In this document: in pieces, positions 61,568-64,000 of the stretch
Layout: each line of letters begins with the position of its first letter
Numbering within the stretch: the stretch's first letter is position 1
Assembly (NCBI GenBank): GCA_963820315.1
Contig: CAWFZK010000035.1
Location: forward strand, 1 to 64,000
Source: JACVRW01 sp963820315
Lineage (GTDB): Bacteria > Actinomycetota > Thermoleophilia > Solirubrobacterales > Thermoleophilaceae
Direction of reading: 5' to 3'
Length of the DNA: 64,000 nucleotides
Position numbers and translations under genes: made by a program
Notes under the pieces: model-generated
Told to the model about the DNA's origin: nothing
The model's input: only the letters and a program-made list of their open reading frames with translations
The model's database searches: none

Positions 61568-62191
61568 ATGGTGGGCCGGCGACCGGACTATGGCGAGCTG
61601 TATGACCTGCTTGGGCGGGCGGGCCGCAACGTCGAGCTCTCCACCGCGCTGCTACGCGAGTTGATGCGCTCCTGGCCAGACGGCGGCGAGAAGCGGCTCG
61701 AGCTCGTCGACCTCGAGCACGCCAACGACGCGGTCACGCACGACATCGTCCACCACCTGCATGCGCGCCTCGCGGTCCCGTTCGAGCGCAGCGACGTGCT
61801 CGCACTCGCCTCCGGCCTCGACGACGTGGTCGACTACTCCGAGGAGGTCGCCGACTACCTGGGCCTCTACCGCGTGGAGGCGCCGATGGACCAGGCGATC
61901 GAGTTGACCGACACGCTCGCCGCGGCGGGCTCGGAGGTCGCGCTCGCGCTCGGCGCGATCGACGGCGGCGCCGACCTCGGCGAGGCGCACCGGCATCTGG
62001 CCGAGATCGACCGGCTCGAGGATGAGGGCGACCGCATCCTGCGCGCCGGGCTGACCGCGCTGTTCGACGGCGGCGTCGACCCGATGGCGGTGATCCGCTG
62101 GAAGGACATCTTCGAGCGGGTCGAGGACGCGATCGACGCCTGCGACAGCGTGGCGCACACCCTGCGCGGCATCGCGGTCAAGCGCACGTAG
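61568..62191 (+). CDS. DUF47 family PhoU-like protein
   Basis: 208 residues. Helical bundle: PDYGELYDLLGRAGRNVELSTALLRELM, DLEHANDAVTHDIVHHLHARLAVPFERSDVLALASGLDDVVDYSEEV, RLEDEGDRILRAGLTALF, RWKDIFERVEDAIDACDSVAHTLRGI. DxxxE/E patterns match PhoU-like metal sites. DUF47 proteins often accompany Pit phosphate transporters, but none is visible here. ATG 61568 is chosen over an upstream start at 61409 because the N terminus then matches the family. Confidence 0.87.
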   Translation: MVGRRPDYGELYDLLGRAGRNVELSTALLRELMRSWPDGGEKRLELVDLEHANDAVTHDIVHHLHARLAVPFERSDVLALASGLDDVVDYSEEVADYLGLYRVEAPMDQAIELTDTLAAAGSEVALALGAIDGGADLGEAHRHLAEIDRLEDEGDRILRAGLTALFDGGVDPMAVIRWKDIFERVEDAIDACDSVAHTLRGIAVKRT

Positions 62192-62224
62192 CCGCACAGC
62201 GGCGCCGGACTAGCCTTGGCGCCC

Positions 62225-62977
62225 ATGACGACCGCCCGCGACGACGCAGCCTTCGCCGGGCGGGTCGCGCTCGTAACGGGAGCAAGCGGCGGCATCGGCG
62301 CCGCGCTGAGCCGCGGGCTCGCCGGGGCCGGCGCGGCGGTGGCGCTGCACTACGCGTCGAACCAGGACGCCGCGAGCGCGCTGGCCGCCGAGATCGAGGC
62401 GGGTGGCGGCCGCGCGCTGACGCTCGGCGCCGACCTGGGCGAGCCGGACGCGCCGGAGCAGCTCGTCGCGGACGTGGAGCGCGACCTGGGGCCGGTCGAC
62501 GTGCTCGCCGCAAACGCCGGGCTCAGCCGGCCAGGCTCCTGGGAGGACATCGACGCCGCGGCGTTCGACGAGACGCTGGCCGTCAACCTGCGAGCGCCCT
62601 ACCTGTTGGCCCGCCGCGTGCTGCCGGGCATGCGCGAGCGCGGCTACGGCCGCATTCTCTTCACCTCGTCCGTCGCCGCGCTGACCGGCGGCATCGTCGG
62701 ACCTCACTATGCGTCGTCCAAGGCGGGCCTGCACGGCCTGACCCATTTCCTTGCGTCGCGCGTCGCAGCGGACGGCGTGACGGTCAATGCGATCGCGCCG
62801 GCGCTGATCGAGGACACCGCGATGCTGCCCGGGGACCCCGGCGAACTGACCAAGGCGGTACCGGTCGGCCGGCTCGGCACGCCGGCGGAGGTGGCGGACC
62901 TCGCCCTCGCCATGCTGCGTAACGGCTACCTCACGAGCAAGGTCGTGATGCTCGACGGAGGGATTCACCCGCGCTGA
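62225..62977 (+). CDS. SDR-family oxidoreductase (FabG-like)
   Basis: 250 residues, Rossmann fold. VALVTGASGGIGAALSRGLA (NAD(P) loop), NAGLSRPGSWEDID, ILFTSSVAALTGGIVGPHYASSKAGLHGLTHFLA with the catalytic Ser, Tyr and Lys, VNAIAPALIEDTAML and the ending SKVVMLDGGIHPR. Most like 3-ketoacyl-ACP reductases but many SDR substrates fit. ATG 62225 chosen; TTG at 62216 is possible. Confidence 0.92.
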   Translation: MTTARDDAAFAGRVALVTGASGGIGAALSRGLAGAGAAVALHYASNQDAASALAAEIEAGGGRALTLGADLGEPDAPEQLVADVERDLGPVDVLAANAGLSRPGSWEDIDAAAFDETLAVNLRAPYLLARRVLPGMRERGYGRILFTSSVAALTGGIVGPHYASSKAGLHGLTHFLASRVAADGVTVNAIAPALIEDTAMLPGDPGELTKAVPVGRLGTPAEVADLALAMLRNGYLTSKVVMLDGGIHPR

Positions 62978-62997
62978 CGGCGAAAGGAGATTCAGTC

Positions 62998-63597
62998 ATG
63001 ACCGACTCGACCGCACGCAACGTCTCCGCGAGCATGAGCCTCACCCTCGACGGGCGCTACAACGGCCCCGGCGGGCCCGGCGATCTGGGCGCGATCGTCC
63101 CGTACGCGACCACCGAGGTCGCGCGCGACCATCTCAACCGCATCTGGCAGGGCGCGACGACGGCGCTGCTCGGCCGGCTCAACGCCGAGGGGTTCATGGG
63201 GTTCTGGCCGCCGGTCGCCGACGACGAGAACGCCGATCCGCGTGATCGCGGCTACGCGAAGTGGCTCGTCGACACGGAGAAGGTGGTCCTGTCGACCACG
63301 TTGACCGAGGCGCCGTGGGAACGCACCCGCGTCGTGAACGCCTCGGTCCCCGACGTCGTCGCCGAGCTCAAGGCCAGCGGCGAGGGCGACATCCTCGTCA
63401 ACAACAGCGCGAGCGTCATCAAGCCGCTCCTGTCGGCGGACCTGCTCGACCGCCTCTTCCTCATCATCTGCCCCGAGATCGCCGGGGGTGGCGAGCGGCT
63501 GTTCGACGACGGCCTGCCGGCATCGAAGTGGAAGCTCACGCGCCAGGAGACCGGCGAGCTGGGCGAGATGGCCCTGATCTACGACCGCGCCCGCTGA
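62998..63597 (+). CDS. RibD C-terminal/dihydrofolate reductase-like protein
   Basis: 199 residues. Begins NVSASMSLTLDGRYNGPGG (the RibD-C start pattern), ARDHLNRIWQGATTALLGRLNAEGF, KWLVDTEKVVLSTTLTEAPWERTRVVN, GDILVNNSASVIKPLLSADLLDRLFLIICPEIAGGGERLF. Matches stand-alone reductase-like proteins of the YwjB/YyaP type rather than true DHFR. AAAGGAG precedes the ATG well. Substrate unknown. Confidence 0.88.
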   Translation: MTDSTARNVSASMSLTLDGRYNGPGGPGDLGAIVPYATTEVARDHLNRIWQGATTALLGRLNAEGFMGFWPPVADDENADPRDRGYAKWLVDTEKVVLSTTLTEAPWERTRVVNASVPDVVAELKASGEGDILVNNSASVIKPLLSADLLDRLFLIICPEIAGGGERLFDDGLPASKWKLTRQETGELGEMALIYDRAR

Positions 63598-63615
63598 AAA
63601 GGCGCGCTGCCCCAA

Positions 63616-63688
63616 TGGAGCTGAGGGGACTCGAACCCCTGACCTACGCGCTGCCAGCGCGTCGCTCTTCCAGCTGAGCTACAGCCCC
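63616..63688 (-). tRNA. tRNA-Ala (anticodon GGC)
   Basis: Read on the minus strand: acceptor GGGGCTG with CAGCTCC, including the G3:U70 wobble pair that identifies alanine tRNAs; D arm GCTC..GAGC; anticodon stem ACGCG/CGCGT with loop CTGGCAG (anticodon GGC); T loop TTCGAGT; discriminator A. CCA is not encoded. Confidence 0.96.
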
Positions 63689-63728
63689 TGGACCCCGAGA
63701 AGGTAGCAGCGCGCCGGCCCTGCTCGGC

Positions 63729-64000
63729 CTAGCCCACGCTCCGGGCGGGCGCCTCGCCCCAGAGCGTCTCGAGGCGGTAGTACTCGCGCGCCTCGGGGGT
63801 GAAGATGTGGACGATCACGTCCCAGTAGTCGAGCAGGATCCAGCGGGCGTCCCGGTCGCCCTCGGTGCGGCGTGGCAGCAGGCGCTCGTCGTCGTGCTTC
63901 AGGTCCTCGTGGATGGCGTCGTGGATCGCCTTCGTCTGGCGCTCGGTGTTGCCCGAGCAGATCACGAAGAAGTCGGTGTAGGAGACGATCCCGCGCAGGT
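63729..64000 (-). CDS. rsfS: Ribosomal silencing factor RsfS, 5'-partial
   Basis: The window ends inside this gene. Visible part: LRGIVSYTDFFVICSGNTERQ, AIHDAIHEDLKHDDERLLPRRTEG, ARWILLDYWDVIVHIFTPEAREYYRLETLW. The last block is the RsfS/Iojap hallmark (DxxDVVVHVFxxexRxYYxLExLW). Binds L14 and blocks subunit joining in starvation. Start codon is outside the window. The tRNA-Ala lies 40 bases downstream on the same strand. Confidence 0.94.
   Translation of the reverse strand, partial: LRGIVSYTDFFVICSGNTERQTKAIHDAIHEDLKHDDERLLPRRTEGDRDARWILLDYWDVIVHIFTPEAREYYRLETLWGEAPARSVG

Overview
The window does not look like one continuous piece of a single genome. It reads as three blocks with different gene content, base composition and strand layout, joined end to end. 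Block 1 (about 1-5910) is a GC-rich, actinobacterial-looking segment: histidine kinase tail, VapBC-like pair, Eis-type acetyltransferase, GlsB, PRC-barrel, DUF3618 and holin-like proteins. Block 2 (about 5925-26570) looks like an Acidobacteriota-type genome (inference from gene order and intergenic style): a quinol-oxidoreductase-type locus (molybdopterin-like, FeS, NrfD, DUF3341) followed by str-S10-spc ribosomal operons ending in secY and a cut adk. Block 3 (26580-64000) resembles Thermoleophilia/Solirubrobacterales (Actinomycetota): many GTG/TTG starts and 4-base GTGA/ATGA overlaps. At both joints genes are cut or stop abruptly, so the joints are most likely assembly or concatenation artefacts.

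Block 1 is the least reliable stretch. Several genes there can only be read by moving between frames (coiled-coil protein, VapB, VapC, a cyclase-family hydrolase, a small hypothetical), most simply explained by base-calling errors.

Block 2 begins with the truncated catalytic-like subunit of a CISM/alternative-complex-III-like membrane complex, then its FeS, NrfD and DUF3341 subunits with ATGA overlaps. A 470-base gap holding a good promoter and a hairpin-rich leader comes before rpsL-rpsG-fusA-tuf-rpsJ-rplC-rplD-rplW-rplB-rpsS-rplV-rpsC-rplP-rpmC-rpsQ-rplN-rplX-rplE-rpsZ-rpsH-rplF-rplR-rpsE-rpmD-rplO-secY-adk. Single-base slips interrupt at least nine genes of this block, nearly all indispensable ones. 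Large inverted repeats and a recurrent GGAGACC palindrome sit between ribosomal genes.

Block 3, read along the minus strand, includes yqeY-phoH-ybeY-era-GNAT-hisIE; a MaoC pair with hrcA-dnaJ-prmA; a primary-like sigma factor; lepA and murJ; holA; comEA-comEC (DNA uptake); leuS; and a complete molybdate operon (HTH-TOBE regulator, modA, modB, modC, molbindin) with a palindromic operator candidate at the divergent promoter with ltrA. Plus-strand genes include two HAD hydrolases, rpsT, an aldehyde dehydrogenase, a small secreted protein with a duplicated Cys motif, an amidinotransferase-fold enzyme, ltrA, a DUF47 protein, an SDR and a reductase-domain protein. The block ends with tRNA-Ala(GGC) and a partial rsfS.

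I found no CRISPR array, prophage, transposase or clearly new multi-gene system. The most interesting real-biology candidates are the structured leader before rpsL, the Gly/Ala-rich S19 tail overlapping rplV, the split ActB-like locus, the molybdate-operon palindrome, the ComEC 9-residue repeats and the duplicated-motif secreted protein.
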